The notes beneath the pieces were generated by a model. The model had not been told where the DNA came from, searched no databases, and saw nothing but the letters and a program-made list of their open reading frames with translations. Of a stretch of DNA of 43,960 bases, positions 28,139-34,925 are shown in pieces. The stretch is from CAZCBJ01 sp964496705. GTDB lineage: Bacteria; Chloroflexota; Anaerolineae; Anaerolineales; Anaerolineaceae. Numbering within the stretch: position 1 is the first letter of the stretch; each line of letters starts with the position of its first letter. The stretch lies in contig CAZCBJ010000009.1 of NCBI GenBank assembly GCA_964496705.1, positions 1 through 43,960 of the forward strand, given 5' to 3'. The position numbers and the translations under genes are program-made.

Positions 28139-29590
28139 TCAGGCTCCTTCCAGGCTGGCGATGACGTGATCCAGCTCGGCTGACAGCGCCGGGTCGAGCG
28201 GCTCGGGCTGGTGGCTTTCCAGCAGGCTGACCGCTTTTTCACGCGCCCAATCGCGGGCGTCGTCCCGCCGGTCTTCCCATTCGCTGTATGGTCGGCGGTC
28301 GAGGAAGCGCGGCAGATAAATCTCGCGCATGTGGCGGCGGGTGTGCTTCTGGGTCAGGAAACTGCCGCCGGGTCCGACATTGGCGATCGCCTCCAGCGCC
28401 AGCGTCTCGTCATCCACCAGGATGCCCTGCATCATCTGGCGCACGATGGCGAAAATTTCGCAATCCAGCAGCATCTCAGCGTAAGACCAGATGCGGCTGC
28501 CGTGCAGGAAGCCCGCGCCCAGCAGCATATCCGACATGACCGCGCAGGCCATGAAGGTGGACAGGCTGTTCTCCAGTCCGGCCTGCCAGTTGGGTTCCTT
28601 GGCGCCGGTGGCGAAGGAGCCCATCGATAGCGGAATGTTGTAAAAATCAGCCAGGCGGTTGGTGGCCGCGCCGTAGAGGAAATCTTCCGGCCCGCCACCG
28701 GTGTAGGCGCCGGTGCGCAGGTCCGAAGCGGTCTGGGCGGCGGCGTAGAACACCGGCGCGCCGGGAAAAGCCAACTGGAGCAGCGCGGTGGCCGAGACCA
28801 CCTCGGCGTTGCCCACCACCAGGTTGCCGGCCAGCGTTGCCGGGCCGGTGGTCAGGTTGGCGGCCATGGTCATGAAACCGGTCGGGATGCCGTACTCGGC
28901 TGCCACCAATGCCGCGTCCAGGCTGCCGCCGTCGTGACCGAGGGGGGAGGCGGTGCACTGCATCAACGAAAGAGGCGGCCGCCGGCGCAGCGCATCCAAC
29001 CCGCCCGCCAGCGCAGCGGCCATCTCCACCGCGGCGCGCGCTTCGGCGTCACTGTAAATGCTCTCGGTCTGCACATGCTTGGTGGAGTTTTCCCAGACAG
29101 CCTTGATCTCGTGCAAGCCGCGCGTCTCCACCGGCTTATCCTGCGCCGAAAGCGCAACCCAGTGGAAAGCGATCTCCTCCACTGCGTCCGCCACGCGCGC
29201 AATGTGGGCCACATCCTGCAGGCAGGATGTGCGCTTCTGGTTGGAATACAGGTCAATGATTTCCACCCCGCAGCCGTCGGTGGCCAGGTAGACATGGTTA
29301 CCGTCCAGCGGCAGATCCTGGTCGGGATCCCGCGCGGCGAGTGGATAGGTTGGCGGGGCGTGCTTGAGCGCGTCCTCGGTCAACCCCGCCGGGGCTTTGA
29401 CGATGCCGGTCTGGCGGTCCACCGCCGCGCCGTGCGCAGCCCAGATGTCCTGCGCGCGTTGCGAGGGGAAGCGCACCCCGACCGTCTCAATGACTCGCAG
29501 GGTGGCCGCATGGATTCGGCGCACGTCTTCGTCGGAGAGGATATCCAGTCGCAAGCGCGGGTTGCTGATGGCATGAATGGCTTTGCCCAT
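28139..29590 (-). CDS. Second MttB-family methyltransferase, pyrrolysine-free
   Basis: A 483-residue paralogue of its downstream neighbour, only distantly similar to it. RIHAATLRVIETVGVRFPS and YLATDGCGVEIIDLYSNQKRTS form the N-terminal signature. MTMAANLTTGPATLAGNLVVGNAEVVSA and GAGFLHGSRIWSYAEMLLDCEIF line the barrel, and NVGPGGSFLTQKHTRRHMREIYLPRF is the conserved C-terminal stretch of MttB-like proteins. No amber codon is present. It lies between the corrinoid protein gene (14 bp upstream) and the other methyltransferase (5 bp downstream). Two different methyltransferases with one corrinoid protein suggest either two substrates or a two-subunit enzyme. Confidence 0.9.
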   Translation of the reverse strand: MGKAIHAISNPRLRLDILSDEDVRRIHAATLRVIETVGVRFPSQRAQDIWAAHGAAVDRQTGIVKAPAGLTEDALKHAPPTYPLAARDPDQDLPLDGNHVYLATDGCGVEIIDLYSNQKRTSCLQDVAHIARVADAVEEIAFHWVALSAQDKPVETRGLHEIKAVWENSTKHVQTESIYSDAEARAAVEMAAALAGGLDALRRRPPLSLMQCTASPLGHDGGSLDAALVAAEYGIPTGFMTMAANLTTGPATLAGNLVVGNAEVVSATALLQLAFPGAPVFYAAAQTASDLRTGAYTGGGPEDFLYGAATNRLADFYNIPLSMGSFATGAKEPNWQAGLENSLSTFMACAVMSDMLLGAGFLHGSRIWSYAEMLLDCEIFAIVRQMMQGILVDDETLALEAIANVGPGGSFLTQKHTRRHMREIYLPRFLDRRPYSEWEDRRDDARDWAREKAVSLLESHQPEPLDPALSAELDHVIASLEGA

Positions 29591-29604
29591 GTTGATCTCC
29601 GCGC

Positions 29605-30255
29605 CTATTCCCGGTCGAGCAGGGCTTTGGCCACCTGCACCGCGCCGAATGCATCTTCGCTGGTGCCGTCGGCGCCGATGCGCTGCACCCAGTCGCGGGT
29701 GACCGGGGCGCCGCCGACCATCACGCGCACGCGCGGGCGCATCCCGGCGCTGGACAACGCCTCGATCACTTCCTGCTGTTTGACCATCGTGGTGGTCAAC
29801 AGCGCGCTGAGGGCGACGATGTCGGCATCTACCTCGCGCGCTTTTTCCACCACCCGCGCGGTGGGCACGTTGACGCCCAGGTCATGCACCTCAAAGCCGG
29901 CCGCCGAGAGCATGGTGCCGACCAGCGATTTGCCGATCTCGTGGATATCGCCCTCCACGGTGGCCAACACCACCCGTCCCAGCACCTGGCGTTGCGTGCC
30001 GCGGCGCTGCAATTCGGGCTCCAGCGCGCCAACACCGGCCTTCATCGCCTCGCCGGCCATCACCAGCTCGGGCAGGAAGGCGTCCCCGCAGGCGAAGGCC
30101 TCGCCGACCTGGTTAATACCGGCCACAAAACCAAGTGAGATGGCTTCGAGCGGATCAATGCCGGCGCCGAGTGACTGCCGGGCGAGTTCCACAGCCGCAT
30201 CCGCATCGCCGTCAACGATGCTCTGCGCCATTTGGACGAACAAATCGGAGATCAT
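29605..30255 (-). CDS. Corrinoid (cobalamin-binding) methyl-carrier protein
   Basis: A 216-residue protein like MtbC/MttC/MtmC. A four-helix cap (residues 1-88) precedes a Rossmann-like B12-binding domain with the signature DIHEIG (D103, H105, G108), where the His is the lower cobalt ligand, then a conserved SAL segment and VMVGGAPV. It accepts a methyl group from an MttB-type enzyme and passes it on, usually to tetrahydrofolate in bacteria. The ATG at 30255 has AGGAG 6 bases upstream; longer readings would run through the end of the SRPBCC gene. No reductive activator (RamA-like) or second methyltransferase (MtvA/MtgA-like) lies in the window. Confidence 0.93.
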   Translation of the reverse strand: MISDLFVQMAQSIVDGDADAAVELARQSLGAGIDPLEAISLGFVAGINQVGEAFACGDAFLPELVMAGEAMKAGVGALEPELQRRGTQRQVLGRVVLATVEGDIHEIGKSLVGTMLSAAGFEVHDLGVNVPTARVVEKAREVDADIVALSALLTTTMVKQQEVIEALSSAGMRPRVRVMVGGAPVTRDWVQRIGADGTSEDAFGAVQVAKALLDRE

Positions 30256-30285
30256 GAACTGCTCCTGGAAAATAAGATGAGGTGT

Positions 30286-30291
30286 ATTATA
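30286..30291 (-). promoter_or_regulatory. Possible promoter of the corrinoid/methyltransferase genes
   Basis: TATAAT on the minus strand lies in the 41-bp gap between the SRPBCC stop and the corrinoid protein start, about 30 bp before the ATG. There is no good -35, so the genes may also be transcribed from the SRPBCC promoter. Confidence 0.4.
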
Positions 30292-30296
30292 CCCGC

Positions 30297-30734
30297 TCAT
30301 CCCTCGAGCAGTTGGCGAACGCCCTCCAATCGCCGCGCAATCTGCGTCCCAAAACTGCGCTTCACCAGCGGCGCAAACAGGCGGCTTGGGCCGTGCAGAA
30401 CCAGCGTATGGCGCTGGGTCATGCGCGTACCATCCGCGGTGGGTGAAAAGGTGTATTCCAATTCGCCGTGCATGCCCGGCCCGTGCCAATCGTAAGCCAG
30501 GCAGCGCTCGTCTTCGACTGCGGTCACCTGGCTGATGATCTCAAAGTTGATCAGCGGCGGCAGCACGCGCACCACCTCACGGAAGCGTGTGCCCACCCCC
30601 ACCGGCCCGGGGGTCACCTTTTCATAGACCGGCACGAGCGCATTGGCGGAGAAATCCAGGGTGTACAGGTCGCGGAAGAAAAGATACACCCGGCTGAGCG
30701 GAGCTTTGATCTCGATTTGCAGACGGAATTCCAT
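30297..30734 (-). CDS. SRPBCC (START/polyketide cyclase-like) family protein
   Basis: A 145-residue protein with the fold that binds hydrophobic ligands. It opens with MEFRLQIEIKAPLSRVYLFF, continues with VGVGTRFREVV and LEYTFSPTADGTRMTQR, and ends with a long C-terminal helix (VKRSFGTQIARRLEGVRQLL), all typical. The function is unknown. The ATG at 30734 is preferred because an earlier ATG (30758) lies within the TATAAT of the promoter. It precedes the corrinoid/MttB genes in the same direction, so it may be transcribed with them, but a role in one-carbon metabolism is only inferred. Confidence 0.75.
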   Translation of the reverse strand: MEFRLQIEIKAPLSRVYLFFRDLYTLDFSANALVPVYEKVTPGPVGVGTRFREVVRVLPPLINFEIISQVTAVEDERCLAYDWHGPGMHGELEYTFSPTADGTRMTQRHTLVLHGPSRLFAPLVKRSFGTQIARRLEGVRQLLEG

Positions 30735-30756
30735 TTTAGGGATATTTCTCGACTCC

Positions 30757-30786
30757 ATTATAACGTTGCCGTCAAGAGACTTGTAA
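30757..30786 (-). promoter_or_regulatory. Promoter of the SRPBCC-corrinoid-MttB cluster
   Basis: A perfect -10 (TATAAT, 30757-30762) and a -35-like TTACAA (30781-30786) with 18-bp spacing. Transcription would start near 30750, about 16 nt before the chosen start. Confidence 0.55.
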
Positions 30787-30843
30787 CTACATGAAATCCA
30801 ACAGCCAACACACAACCATCTTCAGTAAAATATTCCCTTAAAA

Positions 30844-30900
30844 TTGCCTCGGGTACCCAATAATGGTATAATTATTTTCGGATAATCGGAATTTCCGAAA
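30844..30900 (+). promoter_or_regulatory. Promoter and operator-like repeats of the AbrB/PIN module
   Basis: TTGCCT (30844-30849) and TATAAT (30867-30872) are exactly 17 bp apart. Just downstream lies an inverted repeat TTTCGGA (30876-30882) and TCCGAAA (30894-30900), with a third CGGA copy at 30887-30890 inside it. Placement over the transcription start fits autorepression by the AbrB-type antitoxin. Confidence 0.65.
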
Positions 30901-30912
30901 TGGAGACCAATC

Positions 30913-31188
30913 ATGAATACCGAAATTTTGCAGATCCGAAAGAAAGGCACCCTCACCCTGCCCAGCGAGTTGCGCAGCAAATACGGTCTTGGGGAGGGTG
31001 ATATTCTCACCCTGATTGACCTGGGCGACGGTTCATTTCTATTGACCCCCAAGATCTCACAGGTTGACCGCCTGGGCTCACGTATTGCAGAAAAACTCAG
31101 CCAGGAAGGCGTATCTCTGGAGGAATTGTTGAGTGCATTGGACGAAGAACGCGAAGAATACTACCGCGAAAATTATGCCGACCAGTAA
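30913..31188 (+). CDS. AbrB/MazE-type antitoxin (SpoVT-AbrB domain)
   Basis: A 91-residue DNA-binding antitoxin. The N-terminal swapped-hairpin domain reads LQIRKKGTLTLPSELRSKYGLGEGDILTLIDLGDGSFLLTP, the standard AbrB fold. The C-terminal half (about 50-91) is helical and acidic (SLEELLSALDEEREEYYRENY) and would wrap the PIN toxin. GGAG lies 7 bases before the ATG. It overlaps the toxin gene by 14 bases, so the two are co-translated, and it probably represses its own promoter through the CGGA repeats upstream. Confidence 0.88.
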   Translation: MNTEILQIRKKGTLTLPSELRSKYGLGEGDILTLIDLGDGSFLLTPKISQVDRLGSRIAEKLSQEGVSLEELLSALDEEREEYYRENYADQ

Positions 31189-31627
31189 AATCTTCTTGGG
31201 CAGCAGCGCGTTATTATCCGGCATGCTGTCCGCGCAGGATGCTGCCAGAGTGTTGCTGCTATTGAGCGAAGACGATAAATTGCACCTGATTGCCTCTGAA
31301 CAGGTGATTGTTGAAGTGGAGCGCAACCTGGCGCGCAAAGCGCCGGCAGTACTCCCGTTGGCGCGCGAGATGATCCTGCGGTCAAAACTACGCATCCTGC
31401 GAAACCCCCCAACCGATGAAGTGCGTCAACGCCTGGGGTGGATCAGCCATCCAGCGGATGTGCCCATTCTGACAGCCGCACAGCTGGCCAATGTGGATTT
31501 CTTGGCCACGTTGAACCGGCGGCATTTTCTGGACGACCCAGCGGTTGCCAGACTCAGCGGCTTGCGCATCGGCACACCCGGCGATGCGCTGGCCTGGTTG
31601 CGCGAACAACTGTTTCGGTCCTATTAA
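31175..31627 (+). CDS. PIN-domain toxin, possibly catalytically impaired
   Basis: A 150-residue PIN-fold ribonuclease-like protein. The usual pattern has an Asp in the first strand (FLDxxVL), but here the sequence is KIFLGSSALLSG, with Gly9 (GGC) at that place. The other acidic residues seem to be present: Glu47/Glu49 in the EQVIVEVERNL helix, D95 in HPADVPILTAA and D108 in NVDFLATLNRRHFL. Loss of the first metal ligand normally abolishes PIN nuclease activity, so this toxin may be inactive. There is no clear ribosome binding site; translation is likely coupled to the antitoxin. Confidence 0.8.
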   Translation: MPTSKIFLGSSALLSGMLSAQDAARVLLLLSEDDKLHLIASEQVIVEVERNLARKAPAVLPLAREMILRSKLRILRNPPTDEVRQRLGWISHPADVPILTAAQLANVDFLATLNRRHFLDDPAVARLSGLRIGTPGDALAWLREQLFRSY

Positions 31628-31653
31628 TCTGCTAAGCAAACTTCTTATTTGCC

Positions 31654-31683
31654 TTGACACAATCCAAAACCCCATGTTAAAAT
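31654..31683 (+). promoter_or_regulatory. Promoter of the ABC-F gene leader
   Basis: A consensus -35 (TTGACA, 31654-31659) and a -10 of TTAAAA (31677-31682, spacing 17) or TAAAAT (31678-31683, spacing 18). Transcription would begin near 31690, about 260 nt before the ABC-F start. The 323-bp gap 31628-31950 is filled by this promoter, a short upstream ORF and two terminator hairpins. Confidence 0.7.
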
Positions 31684-31720
31684 TTATTAAGCTTCCTAAG
31701 AAGCGGAGAAACGAATCAGC

Positions 31721-31807
31721 ATGGTCTATCAAGTTCCGGTCCAATTTGTTCTGCTCATCGCCGAAGGCGGTCCTGTTTGCCTTGCCTTCTCGGAGTGCGC
31801 CTGCTGA
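31721..31807 (+). CDS. Putative 28-codon leader peptide (upstream ORF)
   Basis: The ORF begins MVYQVPVQFVLLIAEGG and ends with ECAC and TGA, 29 nt before the first terminator hairpin. GGAG (31705-31708) lies 12 bases before the ATG, which is long but possible. Part of the frame can fold into a hairpin (CCGAAGG near 31751 with CCTTCTCGG near 31784). Antibiotic-inducible ABC-F genes often have such leader ORFs, where a stalled ribosome changes the folding of the RNA downstream. There is no independent proof that this one is translated. Confidence 0.45.
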   Translation: MVYQVPVQFVLLIAEGGPVCLAFSECAC

Positions 31808-31835
31808 TCGTTAAGATATACGCATAAAAACCCTC

Positions 31836-31869
31836 AGTCGCGGTGCCTCCAGCCCCGCGGCTTTTTATT
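31836..31869 (+). terminator. First leader terminator before the ABC-F gene
   Basis: AGTCGCGG (31836-31843) pairs with CCGCGGCT (31855-31862) around an 11-nt loop, and TTTTTATT follows (31862-31869). It lies between the leader peptide and the ABC-F gene, so it would stop most transcripts early unless its folding is prevented. Confidence 0.75.
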
Positions 31870-31885
31870 CTCCCACCCATGCTCA

Positions 31886-31917
31886 GCCGCGGGCGCCCAC
31901 CGCGGCCGTTTTGTTTT
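31886..31917 (+). terminator. Second leader terminator before the ABC-F gene
   Basis: GCCGCGG (31886-31892) pairs with CCGCGGC (31900-31906) around a 7-nt loop, followed by CG and TTTTGTTTT (31909-31917). Its left arm with the next base (GCCGCGGG, 31886-31893) is also perfectly complementary to the right arm of the first terminator (CCCGCGGC, 31854-31861), so an alternative pairing would disrupt both hairpins. Confidence 0.7.
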
Positions 31918-31950
31918 ACCAGATTAAGCTACAATGTCAGGAGCAACACC

Positions 31951-33942
31951 ATGTCCATTCTCAACACCGACAACCTGAGCCTTTCCTTCGGCGACTTCGA
32001 CCTGTTCCACGGCATCACCGTCAGCGTGGCCAACGACAGCAAGATCGGCCTGATCGGGCCGAACGGCGTGGGCAAAACCTCGCTGCTGCTCATCCTGGCC
32101 AGCATCCAACAGGCCACCACCGGCCGCATACACATGGCGCGCGGACGGCGAATGGGCTACCTGCGCCAGGAAGCGATGGAAGCCTTTGCTGACCGCGAGA
32201 ACACCGTCTATTCCGAGATGCTCTCGGTCTTCGGCGACCTGATCGACCACCAGGCGCAGCTCAACGCGCTGGAAGCCGAGATGGCCGCCGGGCACTGCAC
32301 CGATGAGCTGCTCGAGCGGTACGGTGAGCTGCAGACCGCCTTCGAGCAGACCGGCGGCTACGACTACGAGCTGCGCATCCAGCAGACCCTGGCCGGGTTG
32401 GGACTGGACAAGAAGAGCTGGCACATGCCCCTGCGCCAGCTTTCCGGCGGACAGAAAACCCGCGCCCTGCTGGCGCGCCTGCTGCTGGAAAAACCCGACC
32501 TGCTGATGCTCGACGAGCCCACCAACCATCTCGACATGGACGCGGTCGAGTGGCTGGAACGCACGCTGCGCGAGTGGCAAGGCTCTGTGCTGATTGTCAG
32601 CCACGACCGCTACTTCCTCGACAACACGGTCAACACCATTTGGGAGATGTCCAGTTCCGGGATCGAAGTGTATTCGGGAAACTACAGCGCCTATCTGCTG
32701 CAGCGCACCGAGCGCTGGGAATACTACGAGCGCGTGTTCAAAGAGGAAAAAGCCCGCCTGACCAAAGAGGTGGATTTCATCCAAAAATACATGAATAGCA
32801 ACCCCACTCAAGCGCTGGGCCGGCTGCGCCGCCTGACCCGCGACCTGGCCATCGTCGAAAACTACGGCATCCTCTCGCTGCGCAGCGGCAAGAAATGGTC
32901 GGAATACAGCTTCGACTTTGCCACCGACCGACCGCTGGAAGTGATTGAGGCCATCCGCAAGGTCAATGCCATCCAGATGCCCTCCGGGCGCCCGGCCAGC
33001 ATTCGCCCGCGCCTGTCGAGCAGCCGCAGCAGCGGGACGATCATCCTGCGCGCGCGCGAGGTGACGGTCGGCTTTCCCAATCATCCCCTGTTCAGCGCCC
33101 GCAACCTGGAGCTGCGCCGCGGCGAGTTCGCCGCGCTGATCGGCCCCAACGGCAGCGGAAAAACCACCTTCCTGCGCACCATGCTGGGGCAGGTGCCGCC
33201 GCTCAAGGGCGAGGTGGAGCTGGGCGCCAGCCTGCATATCGGCTACTTCGCCCAGGCGCATGACGCGCTGCGCGGTGAGCATAGCGTGCTGGTGGAGCTG
33301 CAGCGCCACAAGTCCATCGATGACGGACCGGCGCGCAGCTATCTGGCGCAGTACCAATTCCGCGGCGAGGATGTCTATAAACAACTCAACATGCTCAGCG
33401 GCGGCGAGCGCGCCCGCCTGGCGCTGGCTGTGCTGGCGCTGGATGGCGCCAACTTCCTGATGCTGGACGAGCCGACCAATCATCTCGACATCCCTGCCCA
33501 GGAAGCCCTGCAGGACGCGCTTTCGGATTTCCCGGGCACCATCCTGCTGGTCTCGCACGACCGCTATCTGATCGACCGATTGGCCAGCCAGATCTGGGAG
33601 CTGCGCGACCGTCAACTGCACGTCTTCACCGGCACCTACCGCGAATACACCCTGCGGCGCGCGGCGCTGAGTCCCTCAGCCCAGCCGCGCCAGATGCTGC
33701 TCAAGCCGAAACCCATGGTGCGCGACAACAGCCGCGAAACGCGCAAGCGCACCCAAAATCTGGCGCTGCTGGAAGAGCGCATCCGCCAGCAGGAAGCCAG
33801 CGTGCAGCGCCTGTACAGCAGCCTGCACAAAGCCAGCCAGCAACAGGCTTTTGACCGGGTCAACCAGCTCAGCCGCGAAGTGGCTCAGGCCGAGGCGGCG
33901 TTGGAAAACCTGCTCAGCGAATGGGAGAAACTGGCGGTGTGA
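31951..33942 (+). CDS. ABC-F family ATPase (ribosome-associated, resistance-type candidate)
   Basis: A 663-residue soluble protein with two ATP-binding cassettes and no membrane helices. Cassette 1 has Walker A at 36-43, LSGGQ at 164-168 and catalytic E189 in LDEPTNHLD; cassette 2 has GPNGSGKT at 398-405, LSGGE at 482-486 and E507. The linker between them (about 225-370) is long and charged; in ABC-F proteins it reaches into the ribosome near the peptidyl-transferase centre. A C-terminal coiled coil (about 590-660) follows. ABC-F proteins rescue stalled ribosomes or displace antibiotics. The attenuator-type leader and neighbours favour a resistance role over a housekeeping one. The ATG at 31951 has AGGAG 7 bases upstream; the longer frame would run through the terminators. 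Confidence 0.92.
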   Translation: MSILNTDNLSLSFGDFDLFHGITVSVANDSKIGLIGPNGVGKTSLLLILASIQQATTGRIHMARGRRMGYLRQEAMEAFADRENTVYSEMLSVFGDLIDHQAQLNALEAEMAAGHCTDELLERYGELQTAFEQTGGYDYELRIQQTLAGLGLDKKSWHMPLRQLSGGQKTRALLARLLLEKPDLLMLDEPTNHLDMDAVEWLERTLREWQGSVLIVSHDRYFLDNTVNTIWEMSSSGIEVYSGNYSAYLLQRTERWEYYERVFKEEKARLTKEVDFIQKYMNSNPTQALGRLRRLTRDLAIVENYGILSLRSGKKWSEYSFDFATDRPLEVIEAIRKVNAIQMPSGRPASIRPRLSSSRSSGTIILRAREVTVGFPNHPLFSARNLELRRGEFAALIGPNGSGKTTFLRTMLGQVPPLKGEVELGASLHIGYFAQAHDALRGEHSVLVELQRHKSIDDGPARSYLAQYQFRGEDVYKQLNMLSGGERARLALAVLALDGANFLMLDEPTNHLDIPAQEALQDALSDFPGTILLVSHDRYLIDRLASQIWELRDRQLHVFTGTYREYTLRRAALSPSAQPRQMLLKPKPMVRDNSRETRKRTQNLALLEERIRQQEASVQRLYSSLHKASQQQAFDRVNQLSREVAQAEAALENLLSEWEKLAV

Positions 33943-33955
33943 GCGGAAGAGAATC

Positions 33956-33981
33956 CGCAGATACCGCAGATGAGCGCAGAT
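33956..33981 (+). repeat. Three tandem CGCAGAT copies
   Basis: CGCAGAT occurs at 33956, 33965 and 33975 in the 62-bp gap between the ABC-F and GNAT genes. Similar CGCAGAT-type short repeats are scattered in many genomes and it may be such an element. No function is evident. Confidence 0.5.
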
Positions 33982-34004
33982 AACCAAATAATCAAGAGAA
34001 ATAT

Positions 34005-34925
34005 ATGCAATTCCAACAACACATCTACAACGACAAAAGCGATCTGAAGGCGATCCTGGCATTAATCGGTAAACGCCCGAAGGAGCGGCGCAATGAGTAT
34101 CCCGCCCCCGCCGACTTGCAGGAATTGACCGCGGTGGCGGAAATCCGCCGGACGATCAATCTATGGCGGAATGCTGCCGGAACACTGGCTGGGTACGCGC
34201 TGTTCCAGGGCATGCCATCCTTCGCCGGGATGTCCCTCGAATACCTGCCGGAGTATAACGACACTGCGATTGGCGACGAGATGATCGACTGGGTTGAGGT
34301 AACCTACCGACAGCAATACACCGGTCAGGAAGACGAGCTTTGGACCCTCATACATAATCGCGATGCACTGCGGGTGGGGCTGCTGGAACGGCATGGATTC
34401 GTCCGCAGCGAGGATTTTGCGGTCCACATGTCCCGCCTGCTCAATGAGCCAATCGCCGAAGCGCAGCTCCCTGCCGGTTACGCCATCCGCCCGCTGGGCG
34501 GCGAAGCCGAAGCACCGGCCTGGGTGGCGCTCAGCCAGGCCGCTTTCGGCACCCAGAACATGACCCTCGAATACAAGCTGGCGATGATGCGCGTTCCGGA
34601 TTACGATCCCGAACTGGACCTGGTGGCGGTCGCGCCCGACAACAGCCTGGCGGGGTTCGCCGTGTGCTGGAGCAACCACCTGGAGAATGAACTCAACGGT
34701 GAGAAAACCGGCTATACCGATCCAGTGGGCACCCATCCGGGTCATCAATGCCGTGGGCTGGCCAGGGCGCTGATCCTGCGCGGTCTGCACCTGCTGCGCC
34801 AGCGCGGGTTGAACATCGCCCGCCTGGGAACCAGCGGCGACAACACCGCCATGCTGCACACCGCTCAATCGGTCGGTTTTCATGAAAAGGGCCGCTCAGA
34901 ATGGTATGTCAAGAAGATGAGATGA
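34005..34925 (+). CDS. Tandem GNAT-family N-acetyltransferase
   Basis: A 306-residue protein with two GNAT-like halves. The C-terminal half (about 160-306) has a readable acetyl-CoA motif: PVGTHPGHQCRGLARALILRGLHLL followed by ARLGTSGDNTAMLHTAQSVGF. The N-terminal half (about 1-150, with LLERHGFVRSEDFAVHMSR as its last part) is degenerate. Tandem GNATs of this type include mycothiol synthase and aminoglycoside- or peptide-modifying enzymes; the substrate here is unknown. The ribosome binding site is weak (AAGAGAA). The stop overlaps the ATG of the EF-G paralogue, so the two are coupled, which suggests a translation- or antibiotic-related target. Confidence 0.85.
   Translation: MQFQQHIYNDKSDLKAILALIGKRPKERRNEYPAPADLQELTAVAEIRRTINLWRNAAGTLAGYALFQGMPSFAGMSLEYLPEYNDTAIGDEMIDWVEVTYRQQYTGQEDELWTLIHNRDALRVGLLERHGFVRSEDFAVHMSRLLNEPIAEAQLPAGYAIRPLGGEAEAPAWVALSQAAFGTQNMTLEYKLAMMRVPDYDPELDLVAVAPDNSLAGFAVCWSNHLENELNGEKTGYTDPVGTHPGHQCRGLARALILRGLHLLRQRGLNIARLGTSGDNTAMLHTAQSVGFHEKGRSEWYVKKMR

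Noticed and set aside
31175..31627. Functional VapC-type toxin without reservation
   Set aside because: The first catalytic Asp appears to be Gly, so activity should not be assumed.
33956..33981. CRISPR-like array from the CGCAGAT copies
   Set aside because: Units are 7 bp with 2-3-bp gaps; repeat and spacer sizes do not fit a CRISPR array and no cas genes are present.
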